From Flavobacterium sp. (GTDB taxonomy: Bacteria; Bacteroidota; Bacteroidia; Flavobacteriales; Flavobacteriaceae), in NCBI RefSeq assembly GCF_027484205.1, contig NZ_JAIXUB010000009.1:124001-188000 (forward strand): a stretch of 64,000 nt of DNA. The letters are read 5' to 3'. The position numbers and the translations under genes were made by a program. The first letter of the stretch is position 1. Each line of letters begins with the position of its first letter. Below the pieces are notes generated by a model, which was not told the DNA's origin, did no database searches, and worked only from the letters and a program-made list of their open reading frames with translations. Shown one piece after another: positions 1 to 7,424 of this stretch.

Positions 1-1595
1 TTGCCAACATCAACTGCTTGTTCCACATCCCAATTTGCCCTGACATCAATTTCGCTTGGAAAATAAATAACTTCTTCGCTTTGACGTTGTTCTAAGTAAC
101 TTCCGGGATTCCAAATTTTATCTTTATTGTCGTCATAAATCACACGTAGCGTAAATTTATTTGGTTCAAGTAGGTTGAAGTCTAAGGTGGTGTTTTTTTC
201 AGAATAATCGCTTGCTAACACTTTTCCATCTTTATCGGTCAATTCAACAATAATGGGGAAACGTTTTACATTTTCAAGCTTTACTCTTAAATTCCCATAC
301 TCAGAAACATCTAATGTTGAAAACTTAAAATTTAAAGTATCGTTAGTTTTTTCATAAAAATCAGTCATACCGCCAGGCAAAATTGTCATTGTGTATTTTT
401 CAAGTGGCTGTTTTTCAAAATCAAAAACGAGTTGTTGTTTCATTTCATCATAAGAAGTTGTAAAAGCAACAACTGCCGAATCTTTGTTAATCAATTTAAT
501 CTTAGAAGTATCAAATTTTTCTAAAGGAATACTCGAATTAATAGTGAATTTCTCTCTAAAAGGTAAATTTCCTGCTTTTTCTGGTTTGAAATTCAAACTG
601 TCTTTTTTTTGATCTTTCAGTTTCAATTTGAACGTTTCATTAAATTTATCTTTTGAAACAGCAATATTTATGGAGTCATTTTTCATTGGTTTAAACCAAA
701 TTTGTAATGAATCTTTCTTAGGCAATTGCGAAATTTTAAACGGAATACTTTCTTCGCCTTTTTTTATTTCAAATTTCACATCTTTTGGATTTCCTTCATA
801 TCCAATTGTTGCTCTATTTCCAGATGCTTGAGAAGGTTTTAGTGCTTTAAATTTTGCAACTTCTTTAAATAATTCTAATTGAAATACTGTATCATTTGGA
901 ATTGAAACATAATCTTTAATAAATCCAATTTGGTCTTTTGCAGGATCAAATTTGTTGTTATTATTGGCATCTTTCAAGGCAATTAATCGATATTTTCCTT
1001 CTTTAATATTTTCAAGTTTTACCGCTTTTAAACTATCTAGTGAATTAGTAATATATCTTGGAGTTTCTTTGTAAATAGTTGAATCATTATATTTTTCATT
1101 CACTTCATACAACATAAACGAAACAAAATTTGTGGCTTTTTTTTCAAGTGCATCTTTAAAAGTTGCTTTCAATTCTAGCGAATCAATATAAGTTCCAGTT
1201 GAAATTACATATTTGAACTGAGGCAAAACATTTCCTTCATTATTGTCTTGAATACTTTGTCCAAAATTAAAACTGTAGGTAGTATTTGGTAATAAAGTAT
1301 CTTTTAATTTGATAGTTATGTATTTACTTGCGTTATACGGCAAAACTTCTGGTGGTTTTGACATTGGAGGCGAAACAATAAGTTGTTTTCCAACGTTTTT
1401 TAGCTTCACATATTCGTCAAAGTAGAGTTTAATTTCGTTGCCTTTAAAATTAACCGTACCGTTTTTAGGCGAGCTATTCAATAATATTGGTGCCAAAGTG
1501 TCTTTTGCTCCGCCAGTTATTGTACCTCTTTTTGCACAACTAACAACTGTTATGGCTAAAAGGATTAAAATGTATTTAGAATAAAATTTTAACAT
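1..1595 (-). CDS. Big_5 (SbsA Ig-like) domain lipoprotein, cut by the left edge
   Basis: The frame opens at ATG 1595-1593 and stays open for 531 codons to the left edge, so the C-terminus and stop are missing. The N-terminus is a signal peptide ending in the lipobox VVSC, followed by CAKRG, so the product should be an exported lipoprotein. Residues about 24-120 (GGAKDTLAPILLNSSPKNGT onward) read like the Big_5 Ig-like domain found at the N-terminus of many Flavobacteria lipoproteins. The rest is rich in short beta-type segments with no catalytic motif. It lies downstream of comF in the same direction, 77 bases apart. The function is unknown; a structural or surface role is inferred. Confidence 0.8.
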   Translation of the reverse strand, partial: MLKFYSKYILILLAITVVSCAKRGTITGGAKDTLAPILLNSSPKNGTVNFKGNEIKLYFDEYVKLKNVGKQLIVSPPMSKPPEVLPYNASKYITIKLKDTLLPNTTYSFNFGQSIQDNNEGNVLPQFKYVISTGTYIDSLELKATFKDALEKKATNFVSFMLYEVNEKYNDSTIYKETPRYITNSLDSLKAVKLENIKEGKYRLIALKDANNNNKFDPAKDQIGFIKDYVSIPNDTVFQLELFKEVAKFKALKPSQASGNRATIGYEGNPKDVKFEIKKGEESIPFKISQLPKKDSLQIWFKPMKNDSINIAVSKDKFNETFKLKLKDQKKDSLNFKPEKAGNLPFREKFTINSSIPLEKFDTSKIKLINKDSAVVAFTTSYDEMKQQLVFDFEKQPLEKYTMTILPGGMTDFYEKTNDTLNFKFSTLDVSEYGNLRVKLENVKRFPIIVELTDKDGKVLASDYSEKNTTLDFNLLEPNKFTLRVIYDDNKDKIWNPGSYLEQRQSEEVIYFPSEIDVRANWDVEQAVDVG

Positions 1596-1672
1596 CAATT
1601 CAAGTTTTCTTACCGCAAAATAACAATTATATTTATTGGAAACGAAATGTTTTTATTTATAATTAACTAAAA

Positions 1673-2356
1673 TTAGCTATGCGAATACGCCATGCAAACA
1701 ACACTCAATCGTGCTCCAGGAATTTTTAATAGCTCTTTTCCACAAGCTTCTAATGTTGAGCCAGTTGTAAGCACATCATCAACTAGAAGAAAATGCTTAT
1801 TGTGATGTTTTTCTGAAAAATCTACACCAAAAATATTTTCGACAACTTCACTTCTTCCGATAATGGATTTTGAAATTTGCGATTTGGAAAAAATATTTCT
1901 TTTCAAAACGGACTTTTCATAATCAACATTCAATTGTTTTGAAATAGTCTCTCCAAAGGCAGTTACTTGATTATAACCTCTTGATTTTAATCGTTTTTTG
2001 TGTAAAGGAACAGGAATAATAAAATCAACATCTTTCAATTCTTGAACATTTTTTATTTCTTCAGAATACCAATTTCCAATCGCTTCACCAATTTCTTGAT
2101 GACCTTTATATTTTAATTTGTGAATCATTTCTTGAACAATTCCTTTTTTGTGATAATAAACCAAGCACGAGGCATGTTCTAATGAAATTCTGCCATAAAA
2201 TTTACTAAATGCTTCATTGTTTTTGTTCAAATGATGATTTGTCAACGGAATTTCGTGTCGGCAAGAAGTACAAATAACGATTTCATCTTTCAATAAAAAC
2301 GAATTACAACCTGCGCAAGCTTTAGGGAAAAAGAGATTTATAATACTTTTAATCAT
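1673..2356 (-). CDS. ComF family phosphoribosyltransferase-like protein
   Basis: The 227-residue protein has an N-terminal zinc-ribbon (C14, C17, C29, C32) and a C-terminal PRTase domain with the PRPP-binding loop LVDDVLTTGST at about residues 191-201. It also carries the conserved VDFIIPVPLHKKRLKSRGYN block. This architecture is that of ComF/GntX/amidophosphoribosyltransferase-like proteins, which in competent bacteria help import single-stranded DNA across the inner membrane; the biochemical reaction is not established. Length is normal for the family. It is divergent from glyS, with about 96 bases between the two start codons. Start ATG 2356-2354 places the cysteine ribbon at the usual distance. 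Confidence 0.88.
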   Translation of the reverse strand: MIKSIINLFFPKACAGCNSFLLKDEIVICTSCRHEIPLTNHHLNKNNEAFSKFYGRISLEHASCLVYYHKKGIVQEMIHKLKYKGHQEIGEAIGNWYSEEIKNVQELKDVDFIIPVPLHKKRLKSRGYNQVTAFGETISKQLNVDYEKSVLKRNIFSKSQISKSIIGRSEVVENIFGVDFSEKHHNKHFLLVDDVLTTGSTLEACGKELLKIPGARLSVVCMAYSHS

Positions 2357-2437
2357 GAATTTTGGCTAATAATTTTATAAAAATATAAAAATCAACGATT
2401 CATTGGCTATTTATATTAAATTTTAATTTCACTTTTA

Positions 2438-2445
2438 TATTTTTG
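2438..2445 (+). promoter_or_regulatory. Candidate TAnnTTTG promoter element before glyS
   Basis: TATTTTTG ends 7 bases before the glyS ATG and matches the Bacteroidetes -7 consensus TAnnTTTG. No TTG is found at the usual spacing upstream. If used, the transcript would be nearly leaderless. Confidence 0.35.
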
Positions 2446-2452
2446 CACCATT

Positions 2453-3997
2453 ATGGCAAAACAAGAAGATTTATTTAAAAATGTAGTTTCGCATGCAAAA
2501 GAGTACGGATTTATTTTTCCGTCAAGCGAAATTTATGATGGTTTAAGTGCAGTTTACGACTACGCACAAAATGGTGTTGAATTAAAGAAAAACATCCGCG
2601 AATATTGGTGGAAAGCAATGGTGCAAATGCATGAAAACATTGTTGGACTTGACGCTGCGATTTTGATGCATCCAACAACTTGGAAGGCTTCTGGTCACGT
2701 TGATGCTTTTAACGATCCATTAATTGACAACAAAGATTCTAAAAAAAGATACAGAGCTGACGTTTTAATTGAGGATTATGCCGAAAAATTAAACCTGAAA
2801 GCAAAGAAGGAAATCGAAAAAGCACGCGAACGTTTTGGCGAAGCTTTTGATGAAGAACAATATAAAACGACAAATCCTCGTGTGATGGAATATCTTTCAA
2901 AAGAAAGAGAAATTCTAGAACGTATGGGTAAATCTCTAGGAAATGGCGATTTAGAAGATGTAAAAGCCTTGATTGAAGAATTAGAAATTGCTGATCCTGA
3001 AACAGGTTCGAGAAATTGGACTGATGTAAAGCAGTTTAACTTAATGTTTGGCACAAAATTAGGTGCATCTGCTGAAAATGCAATGGATTTGTACCTTCGT
3101 CCAGAAACAGCGCAAGGAATTTTTGTTAATTTCTTGAATGTTCAAAAAACTGGTAGAATGAAGATTCCTTTTGGAATTGCTCAAACGGGTAAAGCTTTTA
3201 GAAATGAGATTGTTGCCAGACAATTTATTTTCCGTATGCGTGAATTTGAACAAATGGAAATGCAATTTTTTGTAAAACCAGGCGAAGAAATGAAATGGTA
3301 CGAATATTGGAAAACAACGCGTTTAAATTGGCATTTGTCTCTTGGTTTAGGCAAGCAAAACTACCGTTTCCATGATCATGAAAAATTAGCGCATTATGCC
3401 AATGCTGCTGCTGACATCGAATTTAATTTCCCATTTGGATTTAAAGAATTGGAAGGAATTCACTCAAGAACTGATTTTGATTTGAAGGCACACGAACAAT
3501 TTTCTGGTAAAAAATTACAGTATTTTGATAATGAAACAAATTCTAATTACGTTCCTTATGTAGTTGAAACTTCGGTTGGATTAGACAGAATGTTTTTAGC
3601 AGTTTTTGCAACATCATTAAAAGAAGAAACTCTTGAAGATGGTTCAACGAGAACTGTTTTGAGTTTGCCAAGTGTTTTAGCTCCAACAAAAGCGGCAGTT
3701 TTACCATTAGTTAAAAAAGATGGCTTGCCAGAAGTGGCTCAAAGTATAATAGACGATTTAAAATGGGATTTCAACGTGGCTTATGATGAAAAAGACGCCG
3801 TTGGAAGACGTTACAGACGTCAAGATGCGCTTGGAACACCATTTTGTATCACAGTTGATCATCAAACATTAGAAGATAAAACAGTTACGATTCGTCACAG
3901 AGATTCAATGAAGCAAGATAGAGTTGCGATTTCTGACCTAAGAGGAATTATTAACGAAGAAGTTTCAATGAGAAATTGGTTGATGAAAACAGTTTAG
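2453..3997 (+). CDS. glyS: Glycine--tRNA ligase, homodimeric type
   Basis: A class II aminoacyl-tRNA synthetase of 514 residues that charges tRNA-Gly with glycine in the cytoplasm. It is the single-chain, eukaryote/Thermus-like form, not the alpha2beta2 form. Visible signatures are the N-terminal FPSSEIYDG segment, motif 2 (RNEIVARQFIFRMREFEQME, about residues 251-270), motif 3 (ETSVGLDRMFLAV) near residue 375, and an anticodon-binding domain from about residue 405 (LAPTKAAVLPLVKK). Length is normal for the family. ATG 2453 is the only sensible start. The gene is monocistronic and ends at a strong hairpin terminator. Confidence 0.97.
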   Translation: MAKQEDLFKNVVSHAKEYGFIFPSSEIYDGLSAVYDYAQNGVELKKNIREYWWKAMVQMHENIVGLDAAILMHPTTWKASGHVDAFNDPLIDNKDSKKRYRADVLIEDYAEKLNLKAKKEIEKARERFGEAFDEEQYKTTNPRVMEYLSKEREILERMGKSLGNGDLEDVKALIEELEIADPETGSRNWTDVKQFNLMFGTKLGASAENAMDLYLRPETAQGIFVNFLNVQKTGRMKIPFGIAQTGKAFRNEIVARQFIFRMREFEQMEMQFFVKPGEEMKWYEYWKTTRLNWHLSLGLGKQNYRFHDHEKLAHYANAAADIEFNFPFGFKELEGIHSRTDFDLKAHEQFSGKKLQYFDNETNSNYVPYVVETSVGLDRMFLAVFATSLKEETLEDGSTRTVLSLPSVLAPTKAAVLPLVKKDGLPEVAQSIIDDLKWDFNVAYDEKDAVGRRYRRQDALGTPFCITVDHQTLEDKTVTIRHRDSMKQDRVAISDLRGIINEEVSMRNWLMKTV

Positions 3998-4017
3998 AAA
4001 TTTATAAGTATAAAAAA

Positions 4018-4046
4018 AATCCCATTTTGAAATTCAAAATGGGATT
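4018..4046. terminator. Bidirectional hairpin terminator between glyS and the DUF3575 gene
   Basis: A near-perfect inverted repeat (AATCCCATTTTGAA and its complement around a single central base) is flanked by an A-run on the left and a T-run on the right. It can stop both convergent transcripts. Confidence 0.88.
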
Positions 4047-4066
4047 TTTGCTTTTGTGATGCTTTT

Positions 4067-4621
4067 TTAAAATCGATATCCTACTCCAATTGAAAATTTT
4101 CCTGTTATTCTAGAATAATCCGTATCAGGAATATTTGAAGAAATAGATAGGTTTCTACCAATTCCGCCGCCAATTTCAAACATTACGTTTCTTTTGGTAT
4201 ACCATTTTCCACCTAAACCTATTCCTAATGCGAAAGCTTTTACTTTTTCTTCTACATTACTACCAAATCCTTCGCTGTCATAATAATAATTATCTCTGTT
4301 TACACTTTCATATATTGAAAATCCTTCCATATAGAATCCTGAAACAGGTTTTTTACCAAAATAGAAACGATAATAAGGTGAAAAAGCAAATGCGGTATTA
4401 ATATCTGCTTCTTCTTTATCAATAAGAAAAGTTAAAGAAGCACCAATACTTGACTCTTCATTAATAGCACGTTCATAAGTGCCTTCAAAAGCTCCTAAAA
4501 TTAAATACAATGCATTTAATTTGATTTCATTTTTTTTAAAATCTGATGTTTCGATTTTCTCTTGACAAAATCCGTGTGCACTAATTAATGTTAAAGCTAA
4601 AAGAATAATTATTTTTTTCAT
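4067..4621 (-). CDS. DUF3575-like outer-membrane beta-barrel protein
   Basis: A 184-residue protein with a Sec signal peptide (MKKIIILLALTLISAHGFCQ; cleavage likely after FCQ). The remaining chain alternates hydrophobic residues and ends in an aromatic residue (GVGYRF), as expected for an outer-membrane barrel. The segment KLNALYLILGAFEGTYERAI resembles DUF3575 proteins of Bacteroidetes. The function is unknown. The gene is separate from ArsR (61 bases) and probably has its own promoter at 4633-4640. Confidence 0.72.
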   Translation of the reverse strand: MKKIIILLALTLISAHGFCQEKIETSDFKKNEIKLNALYLILGAFEGTYERAINEESSIGASLTFLIDKEEADINTAFAFSPYYRFYFGKKPVSGFYMEGFSIYESVNRDNYYYDSEGFGSNVEEKVKAFALGIGLGGKWYTKRNVMFEIGGGIGRNLSISSNIPDTDYSRITGKFSIGVGYRF

Positions 4622-4632
4622 GTTTTTTTGTT

Positions 4633-4640
4633 CAAATCTA
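4633..4640 (-). promoter_or_regulatory. Candidate -7 element for the DUF3575 gene
   Basis: TAGATTTG on the minus strand, 12 bases upstream of the ATG. The motif TTTGAACAAAAA occurs twice in the leader, about 23 bases apart, and could be an operator. Confidence 0.4.
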
Positions 4641-4682
4641 ATAGAAATTTTTGTTCAAAAGAGTATTAGCATCAATTTAGAT

Positions 4683-5000
4683 TTAATCTTGTTTAGGTAA
4701 ATTAATTTCACTTAGAACAAAATCCTTTACTTTTTCCCAAGTTTTGATATTTAGTGAATAGTAAATGTTGTTTCCTTTGTTTTTTCCTTGAATCAATTTT
4801 ACTCGTTTCAATTCAGAAAGATGTTTTGAAACTGTAGATTGTGCTAATGGAAGCACTTCAAGAATATCACCACAACATGAGGTTGGGTTGTCCATTAAAA
4901 ACTGAATAACTTTCAATCTTGCCGGATTTCCTAAAGCTTTTAATATATCTGCCATTTCATTGATTTTAAAGGCAAAACCAAATGTTTTTGTAATTCCCAT
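4683..5000 (-). CDS. ArsR-family winged-helix transcriptional regulator
   Basis: A 105-residue protein with the ArsR fold: ILKALGNPARLKVIQFL (helix 1-2), the cysteine pair C42-C43 in SCCGDILEVL, then the recognition helix LAQSTVSKHLSELKRVKLI and a beta-wing (GKNKGNNIYYSL). Family members repress metal or stress genes and leave DNA on binding a ligand. The paired cysteines could bind a thiophilic metal or sense redox state, but no transporter or arsenic gene is adjacent, so the target is unknown. The start used (ATG 5000-4998) leaves about 15 extra residues before the conserved ADILKAL; the internal Met in NEMADIL is an alternative. Confidence 0.85.
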   Translation of the reverse strand: MGITKTFGFAFKINEMADILKALGNPARLKVIQFLMDNPTSCCGDILEVLPLAQSTVSKHLSELKRVKLIQGKNKGNNIYYSLNIKTWEKVKDFVLSEINLPKQD

Positions 5001-5691
5001 ATCGCTATGTATAGATTTTTATTTTAAATTTATGTGCAATCAATAATCTTTTTTATAATTATTTCTAAATTTCAATAATGTATATTGATTTCAAAAATAC
5101 TAAAGTTTATTCAATGCAGATTATTCATTTGAGGTTTTATTTAAATTGATTGTATTAGATTTTATTGAAACCTTAGTTTTTTCATTAATTTTTTTTCTTT
5201 TAAATGTTTCAGAGTAAATTTTTTATTGTTGATAACATTCTCAAATTTTTTTTTGATTAAAAGTTCTTTTTCTTGATTTATTTTGTGAGAAATTTTCCAA
5301 TTATAAAATCGATTTATTTATTAATTATGATGTTTTATTTATTTCAAGCAATATTGTTAAATAATTGATATTAAATATTTTATAACACTTTTTTATATTT
5401 AATTATTCCTATATATAAATATAAATTATTAAGATTTTAATTTTTTTCAAAAAAGTAAGAAAAGACTTTATTAAAATTGCTGTTTATCGACTAATTTTTC
5501 CTTTAACCTAAAATGCTGCTTTTGTTTAAAAGTCAAATTAATGATTTGATAACATTATGTAGAAAAGCATTATTTTAGTAAAGTTTTAAAAGTGTGATTT
5601 AAAACAAAATAGTCCCAAACTATTATATATTTAACCTTTCGAGTTTGTATGAACTCTATAACCTAATGCTTTACCCCAAAAAGTAGAGCAA
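5001..5691. other. Gene-poor, very AT-rich intergenic region
   Basis: About 690 bases with no convincing reading frame on either strand. It holds long A/T runs, a candidate minus-strand -7 element TATTTTTG at 5092-5099 that could serve the ArsR gene, and the unidentified promoter of the LytTR regulator. I see no hairpin terminator, tRNA or known riboswitch. Confidence 0.6.
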
Positions 5692-6729
5692 TTGAATAAT
5701 TTTACGTACGTAATTATTGACGATGATTATAATAATGTTTTGAAAACTAAGCAAATAGCTGATAGTTTTCAAAACCTTACCTTTTTAGCGTCTGCAACTA
5801 ACTACGATGACGCTATTGATTGTATTCTAGAACATAATCCAAGTTTTATTTTCCTTGAAATTGATCCTTCTGACAAAGAATCAAACCTTTCATTGCATAT
5901 AATAAATGAATTGCACCGCTATTTATCCGTAGTACCAAAAGTTTTTGTTACTACTAAAAACGATGCGCTATCATTACAAGCTTTTAAGTATGGCGTTTTT
6001 GATTATTTACTATTTCCTATAGAAATAAAAGAGTTACGTAAATCTATCTTTCGATTGGAGAAAGAAATTGGTGTTAATCATTCTACAGTTAAGACAAGTC
6101 ATATTAATCCCAATAATACTTTAGTTAGTCAATCAACTCTTGCGCCTAATACAACTTCAAATTCTGAAAATATCAATGAGATTTTCCAAGAAATTAATAC
6201 AATTGTAGATATTCCTGAGGTTATAAATGTTGTTAATCAAGATATTGAAGATGAAGTTGAACAAGAAAATGAATCAAAAGAAGTTATTACTGAATTAGAT
6301 AACGAAACTCTTTCAGAAACTGTTAGAGCAATTGAAAATAATGAAGTAACTTTTATCCAATCAGATAACCAGAAAGAGAAACCATTAATAATATGTGTGA
6401 AATCTTATGGAGATTATCGTTATATTGACGCAAAAGACATTTGTTATTTACAAGCGGACAATAATTCAACCGATATTCACTTGAATACAGGTGAAATGAT
6501 TACAGCATTTAAAACTTTAAAACATTTTGAAGGTGTTTTAAAATATCCATTTGTTAGAATTCATAATAGTTATATACTTAATATAGAATATGTTTCTAGA
6601 ATTCATACAGGAAATGCTGTTTGCCATATTAAAAACACCACAACTAAGCTTCCTTTCTCTAAATCTTATAAAGAGAACATTGATGCAATAATATCCACAA
6701 TTGCTTCTGGTAATTATATTGAGATATAA
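5692..6729 (+). CDS. LytTR DNA-binding regulator with degenerate receiver domain
   Basis: 345 residues. Residues 4-125 fold like a response-regulator receiver: the acidic pocket IIDDD and the Thr of VFVTT are present, but the phosphoacceptor position in IFLEID is Glu56 instead of Asp, and the conserved Lys before Pro is Phe108 (YLLFP). A Ser/Thr/Glu-rich linker follows, then a LytTR domain from about residue 230 (KSYGDYRYIDAKDICYLQAD ... FVRIHNSYILN). It should bind DNA but cannot be phosphorylated in the usual way. The start is TTG: an in-frame stop lies 33 bases upstream with no ATG between. It lies just before the repeat peptide gene, whose upstream region has a LytTR-like direct repeat. 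Confidence 0.85.
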   Translation: MNNFTYVIIDDDYNNVLKTKQIADSFQNLTFLASATNYDDAIDCILEHNPSFIFLEIDPSDKESNLSLHIINELHRYLSVVPKVFVTTKNDALSLQAFKYGVFDYLLFPIEIKELRKSIFRLEKEIGVNHSTVKTSHINPNNTLVSQSTLAPNTTSNSENINEIFQEINTIVDIPEVINVVNQDIEDEVEQENESKEVITELDNETLSETVRAIENNEVTFIQSDNQKEKPLIICVKSYGDYRYIDAKDICYLQADNNSTDIHLNTGEMITAFKTLKHFEGVLKYPFVRIHNSYILNIEYVSRIHTGNAVCHIKNTTTKLPFSKSYKENIDAIISTIASGNYIEI

Positions 6730-7077
6730 TCCAAAAATTTATTGCTATAATTTTCTAATCTAACTATCGATTATTGGTAAAATATTTCGATTAAATGTCA
6801 TTTATTTTCATAAATAATTGATTATCAGTTATTTAATTGTTATCACCTCATTTTTTACCCCGTAAAAATACCTGTTTTTCAAAACCATTCATTCACCCAA
6901 ATTTGATGTTCATTCACTATCAAATGGATGCAATCTACATTATACAGTAAAATGAGTATTTATCGAAATGTATTGCTGTAGTAATTTTACGACGTGGAAA
7001 CACAAATAAATGGCTAACGAGTCACAAAAATGAAAAAACAAAAAGAAAATTTAACAAAAAACATAAAACCCCAGATT
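6730..7077. other. Regulatory intergenic region upstream of the repeat peptide gene
   Basis: About 350 non-coding bases between the LytTR regulator and the repeat peptide gene. It contains a perfect 9-base direct repeat with a 21-base period (6888-6917), an ATTTGAT-N11-ATCAAAT inverted repeat (6901-6925) and a near-consensus TAATTTTA at 6978-6985. I see no obvious terminator for the regulator gene. Confidence 0.55.
6888..6917 (+). promoter_or_regulatory. Candidate LytTR binding site (9-bp direct repeats)
   Basis: TTCATTCAC occurs at 6888-6896 and again at 6909-6917, separated by 12 bases. Known LytTR sites are two 9-bp direct repeats separated by 12-13 bp. The sequence only partly fits the published consensus, but the geometry is exact and a LytTR gene is immediately upstream. 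Confidence 0.45.
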
Positions 7078-7338
7078 ATGAAAAAATTTACTACAGTATT
7101 CGGATTATTATCATTAATGTTATTATTAACGTCTTTCACAAATCCAATTGGAGGAAGAGGACAAGTTGGAACAGGTAATTATGAAATTGGAGGAAGAGGA
7201 CAAGTTGGTACAGGAAACTTTGAAATCGGTGGAAGAGGACAAGTTGGAACTGGAAACTTTGAAATAGGAGGAAGAGGACAAGTTGGTACAGGAAACTTTG
7301 AAATTGGAGGGAGAGGACAAGTTGGTACAGGAAATTAA
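7078..7338 (+). CDS. Small exported protein of five 13-residue QVGTGN repeats (curlin-like)
   Basis: 86 residues from ATG 7078; the frame can be extended to ATG 7030, but the extension would precede a normal signal peptide (MKKFTTVFGLLSLMLLLTSF), so 7078 is preferred. The whole mature part is five units of IGGRGQVGTGNFE (first unit ends YE, last stops after GN). Copies differ mainly by synonymous changes. QVGTGN fits the Q-x-G-x-G-N core of curlin (CsgA/CsgB) repeats, but the period is 13 instead of about 22 and the A-x3-Q half is missing. No csg export genes are in the window. Function unknown: an amyloid-like surface polymer or a signal peptide are possibilities. It is flanked by a LytTR regulator and a two-component system and ends at a strong terminator. 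Confidence 0.82.
   Translation: MKKFTTVFGLLSLMLLLTSFTNPIGGRGQVGTGNYEIGGRGQVGTGNFEIGGRGQVGTGNFEIGGRGQVGTGNFEIGGRGQVGTGN
7147..7338 (+). repeat. Tandem 39-bp coding repeat, five units
   Basis: Units begin at 7147, 7186, 7225, 7264 and 7303; the last is truncated by the stop codon. Differences between units are mostly at third codon positions. Confidence 0.95.
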
Positions 7339-7355
7339 TATTTAAAACTCTACAT

Positions 7356-7390
7356 AAAAAAAAGCTATCACATTTGTGATAGCTTTTTTT
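7356..7390 (+). terminator. Hairpin terminator after the repeat peptide gene
   Basis: Stem GCTATCACA / TGTGATAGC with a 2-base loop, preceded by A and followed by a T-run. The downstream kinase promoter overlaps its 3' arm. Confidence 0.9.
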
Positions 7391-7404
7391 ATTTTGTAGT
7401 TTTG
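7374..7404 (+). promoter_or_regulatory. Promoter of the TPR histidine kinase
   Basis: TTG (7374-7376), 20-base spacer, TAGTTTTG (7397-7404): a full Bacteroidetes-type promoter. The kinase TTG start codon lies 21 bases downstream. Confidence 0.6.
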
Positions 7405-7424
7405 TTTAAATCAAAAATTTCATT

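Noticed and set aside
5001..5691. Possible small genes or a regulatory RNA in the AT-rich gap
   Set aside because: Only very short frames occur and no stable hairpin or terminator was found; it remains an unassigned intergenic region.
7030..7077. Longer start (ATG 7030) for the repeat peptide
   Set aside because: The extension would put 16 charged residues before a normal signal peptide; ATG 7078 is a far better start.
7147..7338. Tandem 39-bp units looked at first like a CRISPR or minisatellite array
   Set aside because: The units are contiguous without spacers, stay in frame, follow a signal peptide and differ mostly at third codon positions, so they are coding.
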